From IMG/VR virus record IMGVR_UViG_3300021420_000049, positions 1 to 49,991 of that record: DNA of 49,991 bases; one strand, 5' to 3'. Shown here in pieces: positions 1 to 7,588 of the stretch. Each line of letters starts with the position of its first letter. The first letter of the stretch is position 1. The stretch comes from a virus. Position numbers and translations under genes: made by a program. The notes beneath the pieces are model-generated. The model worked only from the letters and a program-made list of their open reading frames with translations, was not told the origin of the DNA and made no database searches.

Positions 1-69
1 AATATGCTTGTACATAGTACGCATCTCAAATTTTAACTGTGCGATATCAAGTTGCGAGGGTTCTATCAT
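1..69 (-). CDS. 5' part of the 56-aa hypothetical gene that is complete at the right end
   Basis: The first 23 codons (starting MIEPSQ) are read here before the window ends. The whole gene is at 49687-49857. The ATG at 69-67 overlaps the TGA of the HNH gene as ATGA. This is the same gene seen twice through the terminal repeat, not a second gene. Confidence 0.75.
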   Translation of the reverse strand, partial: MIEPSQLDIAQLKFEMRTMYKHI

Positions 70-203
70 CGTTTCCGCCTTTGTTCTGCTGTTTTCTTTT
101 TGTGGCAAATTTTGCATATAGCTCTCTGTGGTCCATAGAACATTCGATCTATGAAACTTACTACTTCGCGCCAACTCACAAGAGTACCAAGTGGAGGTTC
201 GTG
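1..203. repeat. Left copy of 203-bp terminal direct repeat
   Basis: Bases 1-203 are repeated at 49789-49991 with a constant offset of 49788 and one mismatch (T at 123, C at 49911). Either the assembly of a circular or permuted genome overlaps itself, or the phage has a real short direct terminal repeat. The repeat lies inside coding sequence and splits two genes across the ends, which favours the overlap reading. The mismatch is the third base of an Arg codon in the HNH gene (AGA against AGG). Confidence 0.97.
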
Positions 204-401
204 ATCCACCTCGGCCATTTGAATTGGCCAAGGTCGTTGACAAATCGGACAATCAAACATTATTTCATCGTTGTGGGATGAATCAATATGAAGTTTATAA
301 GTGGCGGCTTTAAGAACTGCCCGCCGTTCCACTGATCGGCTCCATATAAGCCTGATTGCCGATCTTAGCTTTGTCTCAAGCGTCTTAGGCTTTTTGGCCA
401 T
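66..401 (-). CDS. HNH-type endonuclease, 111 aa
   Basis: A small basic protein with an HNH/zinc layout: CPIC at residues 51-54, a DHEPP active-site segment at 66-70, and CKICH at 96-100 followed by a lysine/arginine-rich tail. The DH pair and the paired cysteines are typical of HNH nucleases that nick or cut DNA; some phages use such enzymes in packaging or as free-standing homing enzymes. Here it lies in the replication block beside DNA polymerase, so its exact job is open. Its start overlaps the previous gene by 17 bp and its end overlaps the next as ATGA. A partial second copy is at 49854-49991. Confidence 0.8.
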   Translation of the reverse strand: MAKKPKTLETKLRSAIRLIWSRSVERRAVLKAATYKLHIDSSHNDEIMFDCPICQRPWPIQMAEVDHEPPLGTLVSWREVVSFIDRMFYGPQRAICKICHKKKTAEQRRKR

Positions 402-579
402 AATACCTTATGCAAAAATCCTGAAATTTACATAATGCTTCATTCATATGAAGTGTTAGCGGTGATTCGCTTGTAGCGATATACTCTTTGTTTGCCGCCC
501 ACATAGCGCGGCCCATATCATCAATGATTAGGTCAAGTTCTGCGTCCATTCGCTGTTGTTCCCTAGACTTTCGCATCAT
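385..579 (-). CDS. Small hypothetical protein, 64 aa
   Basis: A charged, mostly helical protein starting MMRKSREQQ. I chose the ATG at 579 because a GGGGG Shine-Dalgarno run sits 8 bases upstream; an in-frame ATG at 600 is possible. It overlaps the end of the DNA polymerase gene by 17 bp and the HNH gene start by 17 bp, so translation is probably coupled. No family recognised. Confidence 0.6.
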   Translation of the reverse strand: MMRKSREQQRMDAELDLIIDDMGRAMWAANKEYIATSESPLTLHMNEALCKFQDFCIRYYGQKA

Positions 580-2413
580 TCCAATTACCCCCATATCCAA
601 CCTCGGCCTTTAACCGCAATTCGGGCATCCAACTCGGTGCCTGTTCCATCGCATATTTTAAACGAGAAACCCCTGTAGGACCGTCCATAGAAACTGCTAA
701 AATTTCGTCATGCACTTGACCCACGCATTGAATGCCCATAGCCTCAGCCCTATCAATGGCCAATTTGCACAATTCACCCGCTAATGCTTGGCATATATTC
801 TCAATCATCTTACCGCCATAAAGCTTTGTGGGCTCCGCAACATAGACTTTATGATAAACGTCATACACCCATTCATCATTCTCCAATCGTAGGTTTGGGT
901 ACTGTATGGTTAAGCCGGACGGCAAAACAAGCATGTTGCGCTTTACCTTTATGAAAGGCGCAAACCATAAGCACGATATCTTCCCCCCAGATATAAGCGG
1001 TAAAAGATTGTGGGCCTGCGCCCATAGCTTTGGGACATTGAAATAAGTGCTCCGGTACAAGTTCACTGTCTTCCACGCTTCCTCCTCACTTATATCAATA
1101 CCCATTTGCGATTTAACGGTAGCCTTGAACTTCTTCGCGCCCATATTATAACCCAGGCCAAGAATCGAACACTTTCCAAACTGCCGCTCTATTTTATCCG
1201 CTTTTGTAATCTTTCGTCCATACTTCAAAGAGGCAAAATCGGAATAGATATCTTCATCATTTATGATCTTACCCATAAGTTTAGGTTCTTTAGCGAGCCA
1301 TGCCAATAACCGAAGTTCAATGGCGGCAAAATCCCCCACGATAAGTTTATATCCTTCAGGAGCGCATATAGCAGTACGAAGAAAGCTATTACGAGTGAAA
1401 TTCTGAGGATTACCCCCTGCACCGCTTCCCCCCGAATACCTATGCGTCTGTACTGCTCCCGAAAAGCCGACATCAAAAGGGAAAAGGCCAGTCTTTGCAA
1501 CCGCCAAAAGGCTTTCACCCCTAGTTTCCAGGAGATTGCTTTTACTGGCAATTCTGGCCGCGTATAAAAGAGGTGCCCGTTCCTGAAGTCTCGCCAAACC
1601 TTCGTCGGTTTTTGCGAACGCCGGTATAAGCCGTCCAGTTCTGGCGGATTGCTTGGTAGGAACGGCAATATTTTTAGAGGTGAGGTATTCCGCGAATTTT
1701 TTATTGCTGCTAAGCGTAGTTCTTTCAACACCGCTTTTTCTGATAGTTTCTTCGCGCCTCTTTTTTTCATTTTGCACCCCTTCGGATAATACACATTCGT
1801 CAAGCAAAAGTTTGGGTTCGACGAATGCGCGTATTGTCCAGTCCATAGTGGACAACTGGCTTTGCGGGAATTGTGGCGTAAGTTTTTCATAAATCTCCTT
1901 ACAAATGTCCACATCATTCTTACAGTATTCGCCAAGAGCGGCTAATTGCTCCGCCGAAGGCTTTAATATGCCTTCACATGATATCTCACCCTTAGCCTGT
2001 AATCCGAGGTATTCTGCAAGGCGTTTAAGTGAATATCCCGACACATTTTCCCCTAACACAGCCTTAGCTAGCCCTACTGTATCCATCCATGCGAAGGGCT
2101 TCACTCCAAATCGCCAAGCGAGAATAGCACCATCAAACTTGACTTCATGTGCCACTATTACTACATTACTCCAATCCACGGTGCCTATCCATGCTTCAAT
2201 CATATGCATACCAGTCAACAGATGCGTTTTATCGTCATCCAAGAAACGATAAGCCATGCAATGCGGCCAGAAGCGATGATCCCGCACATGCTCGGTAACA
2301 CTCATTGAGCGAAGATCGTAGCCAATCTTGCGATCATAGAAAGTCTCGAAATCCACTACAACAATGCGCTTGCCTTCGTAAGTTAGAATGGCAACTCTCC
2401 TGTTCCTTTGCAT
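563..2413 (-). CDS. polA: Family A DNA polymerase with 3'-5' exonuclease domain, about 616 aa
   Basis: The replicative polymerase of the phage. An N-terminal DnaQ-type proofreading domain shows DFET (residues 21-24), an AHEVKFD segment (Exo II) and YCKNDVD (Exo III). The polymerase domain has motif A (GDFAAIELR), motif B (a QFGK...GLGYNMG segment) and motif C (QVHDE). There is no 5'-3' exonuclease domain, as is usual for phage PolA enzymes. The start is uncertain: the ATG at 2413 lacks a good ribosome site and overlaps the upstream gene by 31 bp. An AGGAGA lies just inside the reading frame, 6 bases before an ATT codon, so a later or rare start is possible. It sits in the replication operon with the PrimPol and OB-fold-like genes. 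Confidence 0.95.
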   Translation of the reverse strand: MQRNRRVAILTYEGKRIVVVDFETFYDRKIGYDLRSMSVTEHVRDHRFWPHCMAYRFLDDDKTHLLTGMHMIEAWIGTVDWSNVVIVAHEVKFDGAILAWRFGVKPFAWMDTVGLAKAVLGENVSGYSLKRLAEYLGLQAKGEISCEGILKPSAEQLAALGEYCKNDVDICKEIYEKLTPQFPQSQLSTMDWTIRAFVEPKLLLDECVLSEGVQNEKKRREETIRKSGVERTTLSSNKKFAEYLTSKNIAVPTKQSARTGRLIPAFAKTDEGLARLQERAPLLYAARIASKSNLLETRGESLLAVAKTGLFPFDVGFSGAVQTHRYSGGSGAGGNPQNFTRNSFLRTAICAPEGYKLIVGDFAAIELRLLAWLAKEPKLMGKIINDEDIYSDFASLKYGRKITKADKIERQFGKCSILGLGYNMGAKKFKATVKSQMGIDISEEEAWKTVNLYRSTYFNVPKLWAQAHNLLPLISGGKISCLWFAPFIKVKRNMLVLPSGLTIQYPNLRLENDEWVYDVYHKVYVAEPTKLYGGKMIENICQALAGELCKLAIDRAEAMGIQCVGQVHDEILAVSMDGPTGVSRLKYAMEQAPSWMPELRLKAEVGYGGNWNDAKV

Positions 2414-2763
2414 GAGCGACAAACATTCTCTTTTATTTGTGCCTTGAGTTTTTCTGCGACCATTTCCGCTCCCGCAAGATTGAAGGCCACGGCAACACAA
2501 TGGTCCTCGCTTTTATCTCCTTCCAAATATTGAAAAAGATGTCGAATCGCGCTTGCGCGAAAACGGGTAAGTTCTTCTTCTGTCGCTGCTTTGCGCCAAT
2601 TCTCTTCGCCATATTTTTTTGCACCCCTCGCCATTAATTCAGCCCATCGCTTTAGGAATGGTCTATCAATAAGATCATAACGCGGCTTGTCATCTTGTGT
2701 ATCTCTTCGCATACCTGTACTAAATTCTTCGCGTTTACCACTATCCTTGGTTTCAAATGCCAT
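2383..2763 (-). CDS. dATP/dGTP diphosphohydrolase N-terminal-domain protein, 126 aa
   Basis: Matches the pattern of the small phage proteins named for the N-terminal domain of dATP/dGTP diphosphohydrolases: DKPRYDLI, then RGAKKYGEENW, a RHLFQYLEG segment and EDHCVAVAFN. The His, Glu and Asp residues suggest metal binding and a role with nucleotides, but catalysis is not shown for this short form. A CxxC close to the C-terminus (CRSCKGTGE) looks like a small zinc knuckle. The ATG at 2763 follows AGGAG; a longer reading to 2799 has no ribosome site. Its end overlaps the DNA polymerase start. Confidence 0.8.
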   Translation of the reverse strand: MAFETKDSGKREEFSTGMRRDTQDDKPRYDLIDRPFLKRWAELMARGAKKYGEENWRKAATEEELTRFRASAIRHLFQYLEGDKSEDHCVAVAFNLAGAEMVAEKLKAQIKENVCRSCKGTGELPF

Positions 2764-2764
2764 A

Positions 2765-2953
2765 TTATTCTCCTTCTTTATCAACTTGTGTTTTAACAAT
2801 CATCCCATATACCCACATAACAAATGCTAATACCGCAAAGAGGATAAAATGCTTATCACCACTAGATGCCAATATGGTAGAAATCATAAAATCTATTGCG
2901 GATAGCAGATAACAGAGTTTATATAGTGTCGATGCTGGTATAAACTGTTCCAT
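2765..2953 (-). CDS. Small membrane protein, 62 aa
   Basis: Two hydrophobic stretches (roughly residues 9-28 and 34-52) separated by SSGDKH, then a charged tail, so a two-helix inner-membrane protein is likely. The start at 2953 has AGGAG 7 bases upstream; the reading frame extends further but without a site. It overlaps the end of the DUF6899 gene by 35 bp and stops one base before the next ATG. Function unknown. Confidence 0.65.
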   Translation of the reverse strand: MEQFIPASTLYKLCYLLSAIDFMISTILASSGDKHFILFAVLAFVMWVYGMIVKTQVDKEGE

Positions 2954-3179
2954 TTGCCCTCTCCTTTTTATCCTCATATGGACTTGCCACTTTCCTGTAA
3001 AGCTCAAGTTTAGCACATTCTAATGCACCGATAGCGGCATTAATGCTCGTATAGCTAACGCCTGACATGATTAGGAAAGAATCCACAAGCTTTGTTATGA
3101 GATAGTTAAGTTCTCCTGGTTTTGTCGGTTTTCGTCCCTCTCCTAAACTTGCACGAATTCCCGCTTCTAAATATGGCAT
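2919..3179 (-). CDS. DUF6899 family protein, 86 aa
   Basis: The pattern MPYLEAGIR, ELNYLIT, INAAIGALECAK, ELYRKVASPYEDKK and NG..Y is that of the phage family DUF6899, usually found once per genome near nucleotide metabolism genes. Function unknown. The ATG at 3179 shares its first base with the stop of the 46-aa gene upstream (TAATG), with GGAGG-like sequence just before. Confidence 0.85.
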   Translation of the reverse strand: MPYLEAGIRASLGEGRKPTKPGELNYLITKLVDSFLIMSGVSYTSINAAIGALECAKLELYRKVASPYEDKKERANGTVYTSIDTI

Positions 3180-3319
3180 TAGCTTATCCTCCCTTCATCA
3201 ATCCAGCCCCATGTAACATCATGCTTTTCCATTATTTTTCGGAGCAGACGTAATGCCGTCAATTCGTCGAGAGTTGTAAGTACACAATCTGAATTATCAA
3301 TCACGCGATACACCTTCAT
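3179..3319 (-). CDS. Small hypothetical protein, 46 aa
   Basis: Short frame starting MKVYRVIDNSD and ending WGWIDEGRIS. The ATG at 3319 has AGGAG upstream and overlaps the DUF4406 stop as ATGA; its own TAA overlaps the DUF6899 start as TAATG. Overlaps at both ends and the good ribosome site make it a real gene. No family recognised. Confidence 0.65.
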   Translation of the reverse strand: MKVYRVIDNSDCVLTTLDELTALRLLRKIMEKHDVTWGWIDEGRIS

Positions 3320-3630
3320 TTTGCTCTCCTTTCCAAATAGTATTTTACAGACTTAATATTTAATCCTAATTGTGCGCCAATATGCACTTCTAAGTTAGCC
3401 CCTCTTGACCGTTCCCATCCCGAAAGAACTGCTATCCCATCACAGTGAATTAACCTAGCGATATCGCGTTTTAGACAGGCTTCCCACGTACCTTCGGGCA
3501 AATCAACATCTAATTCAGCGGGACTCACTACTTCGTAACCCTTTCGCCGCAATCTACTAGTTGCTATGGCAAATGCGGGGAAATTTTTTTCGGGAATACC
3601 CGTCATAGGTCCAGCTACATATAATTTCAT
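3316..3630 (-). CDS. DUF4406 family protein (nucleoside 2-deoxyribosyltransferase-like), 104 aa
   Basis: Starts MKLYVAGPMTG and continues with NFPAF, VVSPAELD, LKRDIARLIHCDGIAVLSGWERSRGA and E..IGAQLGL. This is the DUF4406 pattern, a Rossmann-like fold related to nucleoside 2-deoxyribosyltransferases. The conserved GPMTG, CD and GWE..GA segments are present and the length is complete. A role in nucleotide or nucleoside handling is inferred from the fold only. Confidence 0.88.
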   Translation of the reverse strand: MKLYVAGPMTGIPEKNFPAFAIATSRLRRKGYEVVSPAELDVDLPEGTWEACLKRDIARLIHCDGIAVLSGWERSRGANLEVHIGAQLGLNIKSVKYYLERRAK

Positions 3631-3634
3631 GCCT

Positions 3635-3841
3635 CTACCTCCCCTTTTTACTTTCTAATGCCGCTTTGATTTTGGCAATAGGCCAGTCACTATTTACGCA
3701 TTCCGATGCATAGGTTGTGGCTATACAGGTATTTTTAGGATCATCGGTATATGATCGAAGCCCGATTACTTTATCTGGAACAACCCAAAGTTGTGATCCG
3801 ACTTGAACAAGGACAATAAAAAATAGTTTAGAAGTTGTCAT
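3635..3841 (-). CDS. Hypothetical protein, 68 aa
   Basis: Unrecognised small protein starting MTTSKLFFIVLVQVG, hydrophobic for its first 14 residues and then soluble-looking. The ATG shares a base with the stop of the upstream zinc-ribbon gene (TAATG), so translation is likely coupled. Confidence 0.6.
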   Translation of the reverse strand: MTTSKLFFIVLVQVGSQLWVVPDKVIGLRSYTDDPKNTCIATTYASECVNSDWPIAKIKAALESKKGR

Positions 3842-4035
3842 TATGCTTCTACCTCTTCGTTTTCATAATCGTCCCAGTCGAAACATTCTGAGTGCACTAT
3901 CTCGATACACTTAGACGGATGCTCAATGGCATAATTTACATTGCTATTTATCATTTTATATTTAGCCACCATAATGGCTACTACATTATCGCCATCTTTA
4001 AGAGGATAATCGCAGATAGGGCAAATTTTCATCAT
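3841..4035 (-). CDS. Zinc-ribbon-like hypothetical protein, 64 aa
   Basis: CPIC near the N-terminus and HSEC near the C-terminus suggest a single zinc site. The start is set at one of two adjacent ATGs overlapping the stop of the upstream gene (ATGATG over TGA). Acidic C-terminus (DWDDYENEEVEA). Family not recognised. Confidence 0.6.
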   Translation of the reverse strand: MMKICPICDYPLKDGDNVVAIMVAKYKMINSNVNYAIEHPSKCIEIVHSECFDWDDYENEEVEA

Positions 4036-4277
4036 TTTGGCATTTTCCCAAGCAAGTGGCGATAATACCAAGGAACTTCTGCCTCATCATAAACTAACGG
4101 AATAACAATATCGCCGATTAGGTTATGCTGATGCGAACTAAGTTGCCTGATTTCTTTTTCTAGTTGCATAACTCTCCTGCCTAGACCCTCAATTACGTCG
4201 GCGAGTTTCTCTACTCTTTGTTCGGTTGTTTTTTCTTCCCAATAAAGTTCTCTTTGAGCTTGCATCGAATTGTCCAT
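4032..4277 (-). CDS. Coiled-coil hypothetical protein, 81 aa
   Basis: Residues about 10-50 are heptad-rich (KLADVIEGLGRRVMQLEKEI), followed by a less charged C-terminus. The ATG at 4277 follows a purine-rich AGGGGGCAGAAT. It overlaps the zinc-ribbon gene downstream as ATGA. Function unknown. Confidence 0.6.
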   Translation of the reverse strand: MDNSMQAQRELYWEEKTTEQRVEKLADVIEGLGRRVMQLEKEIRQLSSHQHNLIGDIVIPLVYDEAEVPWYYRHLLGKMPK

Positions 4278-4288
4278 TATTCTGCCCC

Positions 4289-4780
4289 CTAATCCCACAA
4301 GTCTAAGAAATGTTTGGCAAACATTTTCAATCCCTTGTCCATCTTGCGCTTTAACGGTTTATAATCTTCAAATACTAAATTATCCATCTCTTTTACTGCT
4401 ACAAATCCTTCTCTCATAAGACGAAGTCTTGTAGCCCATCCATTCGGTGTCATGCCTATTGGCGTACCGTGTTTTGTGCGCTCTAACTGTTTTAAAGCAT
4501 CTGGCATCCATCCCGACAAGTAAGAGGCCAAATCCCATACATCGCTATCTGAGTATCCCCGATATCCGCGCTGAATGAACCATTTAGCATGGTCATATAG
4601 AGCTATCAGATACTTTTGAGGCTGATATAAATAGGCGGCATAGTTATAATCGCCCAAGGGTGGTGAATATTTGGTCATCCATTTTGGGACAATATTGAAG
4701 TATAATTTGTGCCAGTATATACTGCCATCATTCAAGCGATACTTTTTAGGGATCATTTGTCCATCTAGTTCTCGTTTCAT
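4289..4780 (-). CDS. Hypothetical protein, 163 aa
   Basis: A Trp/Tyr-rich soluble protein with LNDGSIYWHKLYFN near the start, WDLASYLSGWMPDAL in the middle and a basic tail. The motifs look conserved but I do not recognise the family. AGGGGAATGAT precedes the ATG. Confidence 0.6.
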   Translation of the reverse strand: MKRELDGQMIPKKYRLNDGSIYWHKLYFNIVPKWMTKYSPPLGDYNYAAYLYQPQKYLIALYDHAKWFIQRGYRGYSDSDVWDLASYLSGWMPDALKQLERTKHGTPIGMTPNGWATRLRLMREGFVAVKEMDNLVFEDYKPLKRKMDKGLKMFAKHFLDLWD

Positions 4781-4781
4781 A

Positions 4782-4880
4782 TCATTCCCCTTTCATCATC
4801 CACTTCTTAAATTCTAACCAACAGATATCACAACAGCCTTTCCAGTTTCGACGGCTACACCATATACATAATCTAATCAT
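4782..4880 (-). CDS. Cysteine-rich microprotein, 32 aa
   Basis: A 32-codon frame starting MIRLCIWCSRR with two cysteine pairs (CIWC, then CCDIC), so a small zinc knuckle is plausible. Its ATG overlaps the methyltransferase stop as ATGA and its stop lies one base before the next ATG, filling the gap exactly. No other support. Confidence 0.45.
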   Translation of the reverse strand: MIRLCIWCSRRNWKGCCDICWLEFKKWMMKGE

Positions 4881-5743
4881 TTTAAACCCATCAACCGCTC
4901 AAACGCTTCCCGCGCTTGTGCGGGGACAACGGCATTGCCCAAGGCTTGCAAGCGGTCCACCCGCCTGGGTACCCCATCAACCACTCTACCCACGTTGGGT
5001 TCAGATAGCCACCAATCGTTTCTGGGTGGCGTTCGCCCATTGCTCCTACTGTCATCTTCCCATGTGTCCCCGCTTTCTCCGACGGTGCTAATGCTCGTAT
5101 TTTCTTGTGCGCCTGACTCGCGGCTGGTGTAGGCCATAGACTTTCGAATACTGCCTCTTCCAAATTTCCCTTTGGGTTCGCTATATGCGACACTACTATC
5201 ATTGATGCTGATGCCGCTATTTTGCTTGCGCGTGGTGTGGGCCAAGAGAAACCATCTTTCTCTTTTGTGATTCGCTCCCACATCCGCAGCGGATAGCATA
5301 CACCATCTACAGTCATACCCGATGGAGGTAAGTTCGCGGAGAACGATTCCCAAACCTCGTCGTCGTATTGCGGAGACATTTTCAAGGAATATGAAACTGG
5401 GCTTGACTTCTTCGGCCAAGCGCAATATCTGGAAGAAAAGGCCGCTTCGCTTTCCGCCCAAGCCTTTTCCGCGTCCTGCACAAGAAATATCTTGGCATGG
5501 GAAGCCGCCATATATAATGTCAACTTGTGGGAGCATGGCTCCACGAAGAGTGAGTACGTCATCCCAAATTGGTGCGAGAGGTAAGTCCCCTGAGTGCATC
5601 CTAGAGAGCAACACACCTCTGGCATAGGGCTCAATTTCACAATAGGCAATCGGCCTAACGTAACCCTCCAAGGCTTTAGTGATTCCACCGATTCCCGAGA
5701 ATAAATCAAGTCCACGCATGAAAGATAAGTCCACATTAGTCAT
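4877..5743 (-). CDS. DNA (cytosine-5) methyltransferase, 288 aa
   Basis: Transfers a methyl group from S-adenosylmethionine to C5 of cytosine in DNA. Motif I is FSGIGG (15-20), motif IV GGFPCQDIS with catalytic Cys83, motif VI ENVS (121-124), motif VIII a KRERW segment (160-164), and motif X GNAVVP near residue 269. All catalytic motifs are intact. The region between VIII and X (about 170-255) is the target recognition domain. No restriction enzyme partner is adjacent, so it is a solitary phage enzyme, probably protecting phage DNA against host restriction. The start overlaps the PrimPol end by 8 bp. Confidence 0.95.
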   Translation of the reverse strand: MTNVDLSFMRGLDLFSGIGGITKALEGYVRPIAYCEIEPYARGVLLSRMHSGDLPLAPIWDDVLTLRGAMLPQVDIIYGGFPCQDISCAGRGKGLGGKRSGLFFQILRLAEEVKPSFIFLENVSAIRRRGLGIVLRELTSIGYDCRWCMLSAADVGANHKRERWFLLAHTTRKQNSGISINDSSVAYSEPKGKFGRGSIRKSMAYTSRESGAQENTSISTVGESGDTWEDDSRSNGRTPPRNDWWLSEPNVGRVVDGVPRRVDRLQALGNAVVPAQAREAFERLMGLK

Positions 5744-7256
5744 TCAACGCCCGCACTTCAATCCCGTTGTTAACATCTTTCACGGTCGCATAAAAGCTCT
5801 TGTGTGCCGACGCAAGGGTACTCTTCGTGTGCCACACAATGCTTGTTCCTGCTTCCACTTTCCGCACAGTTAAACAAAACTCTGCCGCCGCGCCTATGCC
5901 CACACTTCCGGCCATCGTGCCCATGTGTGGCTCACCTTGTGGTTCTCCACCGGGATAAGCATTTTTGTTTTCGTGGTTAATAAATAGGAACGCACATCCC
6001 GCTTCATCTCTCAAAGCCTTGATTTTATTCAGCACTTGTTGAATCGCCATACGGTCATTCTCTGGCGAATTATGAAATGTGGCGAACGAATCCACAATCA
6101 CTAAATCTGGCCGGTTCGCCAGCAGTTCCCGTCTGAATGCTTGGAACGATTCCTCTAAGTCGAGCCGTATGGTCGTTCCACACTTGATAGATAATTTGCC
6201 GCGTAGATCGGCTTTCGTCAAGCCCTTGGCCGCAATCAATGCACCAAAACGCCGCTGGGTCTCGCCTTTGAACCGCTCTTGATCTATAAATAGCACTCGC
6301 ATCGGAGTAACAGAAAATCGACCCAACCATAAGCCGGAAGTTCTTACACACTCTATGGCTAGGTCCATCGCTAGCCACGTTTTTAATGTTTCCGGCAATC
6401 CAACGACGAATCCTATTGACTTTTTTGCGATAAATGGCTTGCATACCCAGTCCACCTCTGTTATTTCGTTTAGAAATTGTTCAATATCTTCCGTATGACT
6501 TGACATTGTAGCTGTCGGCTGATAGCGTTGCCAAATCTCTTGCACCTTTGCTTCAAGTCCATCAAATGGCCTTCCATCCACAAGAGCGAAGGGTCGAAGC
6601 AGTTTAACAGTGTCAGACTCAGTAAAGCCATGACTCCTAAACTTACCGAGCACACTAACCAATGTATTATGAACATGACCATTTTTTAACTCCTCTAACG
6701 CGGCGGCCATCCACCCATCGGGCTTGCGGATTGTGCTAATCCCAATTTTTTGTGAGTCGGCATTGGGTATTATTGCAAATACAGACGGTAACGGGCTTAG
6801 GTTTATTCGTTTTAGGGGTTGCCCTTGCCACGTGTACCGTTTTCCGTTTGGGTGTAGAGAAGGAGGTACTATGACATATCCTCCTACTCCTCTCGTATCC
6901 ATACCAGGGGCAAGCCGTTTCACAGAGTTCTTCAATTTCCCTTCCGAATCTCTGTAGAAAAGCTGCTTGCCATTTCCCGTTAGGGCACAAATGTTTGACG
7001 ATAGCCTTAAACGACTTCCTGATGCTATCCCCTCTTGCCCGTCCAAATCTACTACCGCAAGGCCGCTTTTGTCCCCCGTCGCCATTCCTATATTCGCATT
7101 TGGACATTTTGTCCACCATTCCTTTATAGTATTTGCATCAGTCGTAGCATCAAGGCAGCCGTTGGGCGCAAGTGAGCCTAATGGCTGTTTATCTCCCGGT
7201 TTGCAAGGAAACACAGCAAAGCCATCAGCGGCATACTTGAGTGCAAAATTCATCAT
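5736..7256 (-). CDS. Bifunctional PrimPol - RepA-like ATPase fusion, 506 aa
   Basis: The N-terminal archaeo-eukaryotic primase/polymerase domain (about 1-165) shows FAVFPCKPGDKQPL, WW...PNANIG, and the metal-binding pair D70/D72 in VVDLDG. The GGYVIVPPSLHPNG segment is typical of the Prim-Pol family. The C-terminal RecA-fold ATPase (about 270-500) has a P-loop GLPETLKT (286-293), DQE (325-327) and a Walker B-like LVIVDS (385-390). It probably primes replication and unwinds or loads at the fork. Two oddities: the usual Gly-rich ..H.. motif after the metal pair reads GNGKQLFYR (Gln98 in place of His), and the P-loop has Leu where Gly normally precedes Lys. Confidence 0.9.
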   Translation of the reverse strand: MMNFALKYAADGFAVFPCKPGDKQPLGSLAPNGCLDATTDANTIKEWWTKCPNANIGMATGDKSGLAVVDLDGQEGIASGSRLRLSSNICALTGNGKQLFYRDSEGKLKNSVKRLAPGMDTRGVGGYVIVPPSLHPNGKRYTWQGQPLKRINLSPLPSVFAIIPNADSQKIGISTIRKPDGWMAAALEELKNGHVHNTLVSVLGKFRSHGFTESDTVKLLRPFALVDGRPFDGLEAKVQEIWQRYQPTATMSSHTEDIEQFLNEITEVDWVCKPFIAKKSIGFVVGLPETLKTWLAMDLAIECVRTSGLWLGRFSVTPMRVLFIDQERFKGETQRRFGALIAAKGLTKADLRGKLSIKCGTTIRLDLEESFQAFRRELLANRPDLVIVDSFATFHNSPENDRMAIQQVLNKIKALRDEAGCAFLFINHENKNAYPGGEPQGEPHMGTMAGSVGIGAAAEFCLTVRKVEAGTSIVWHTKSTLASAHKSFYATVKDVNNGIEVRALND

Positions 7257-7339
7257 TTTCCACCTAAATCTTTCCAGGCTTCACGTTCACGACAAAATTT
7301 ACAGCAGCATTTACGAATACGCTTTACCTTAATAGCCAT
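7253..7339 (-). CDS. Cysteine-rich microprotein, 28 aa
   Basis: A 28-codon frame starting MAIKVKRIRKCCCKFC. Its TGA overlaps the PrimPol ATG (ATGA). Basic, with four cysteines in six residues. No good ribosome site, so it rests on the overlap and the cysteine pattern shared with other tiny genes in this operon. Confidence 0.35.
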   Translation of the reverse strand: MAIKVKRIRKCCCKFCREREAWKDLGGK

Positions 7340-7372
7340 AGGATTAATCTTTCAACAATCGCATCGAATAGA

Positions 7373-7588
7373 TTAGACATATTTCTTTCCCTCTAGCGGC
7401 TTGCAATCTTTCGTAGGATGCAAATCGCATAGCTTCACTAATACATCTTGCGCTGACGCTTTAGCCTTGTTCCATCCGGCAAGATGTTCTAGCAATTTAT
7501 TGATCCGCCGTGCTACCTTGCGGCTTTCCCGAATACATATCTTTAGTTGTTTAACAGCCTGATGTTTCTTCGTTTGTGGTTTCTTCAT
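7373..7588 (-). CDS. Basic hypothetical protein, 71 aa
   Basis: Lysine/arginine-rich helical protein starting MKKPQTKKHQ. The ATG at 7588 has AGGAG 7 bases upstream, although this places the start 38 bp inside the end of the RNA ligase gene. A DLHPTKDCK segment near the end has no recognised meaning. Possibly nucleic-acid binding by charge alone. Confidence 0.55.
   Translation of the reverse strand: MKKPQTKKHQAVKQLKICIRESRKVARRINKLLEHLAGWNKAKASAQDVLVKLCDLHPTKDCKPLEGKKYV

Noticed and set aside
1261-1935. 224-codon frame on the minus strand within the polymerase gene
   Set aside because: Shadow frame of the DNA polymerase, without motifs.
4891-5736. 281-codon open frame on the same strand as the methyltransferase
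   Set aside because: Runs in another frame through the methyltransferase, with no domain or ribosome site; the methyltransferase has all catalytic motifs.
7324-7380. 18-codon minus-strand frame starting MSNLFDAIVERLILW
   Set aside because: It overlaps the stop of the 71-aa gene, but is too short for support; kept only as a possible coupling leader.
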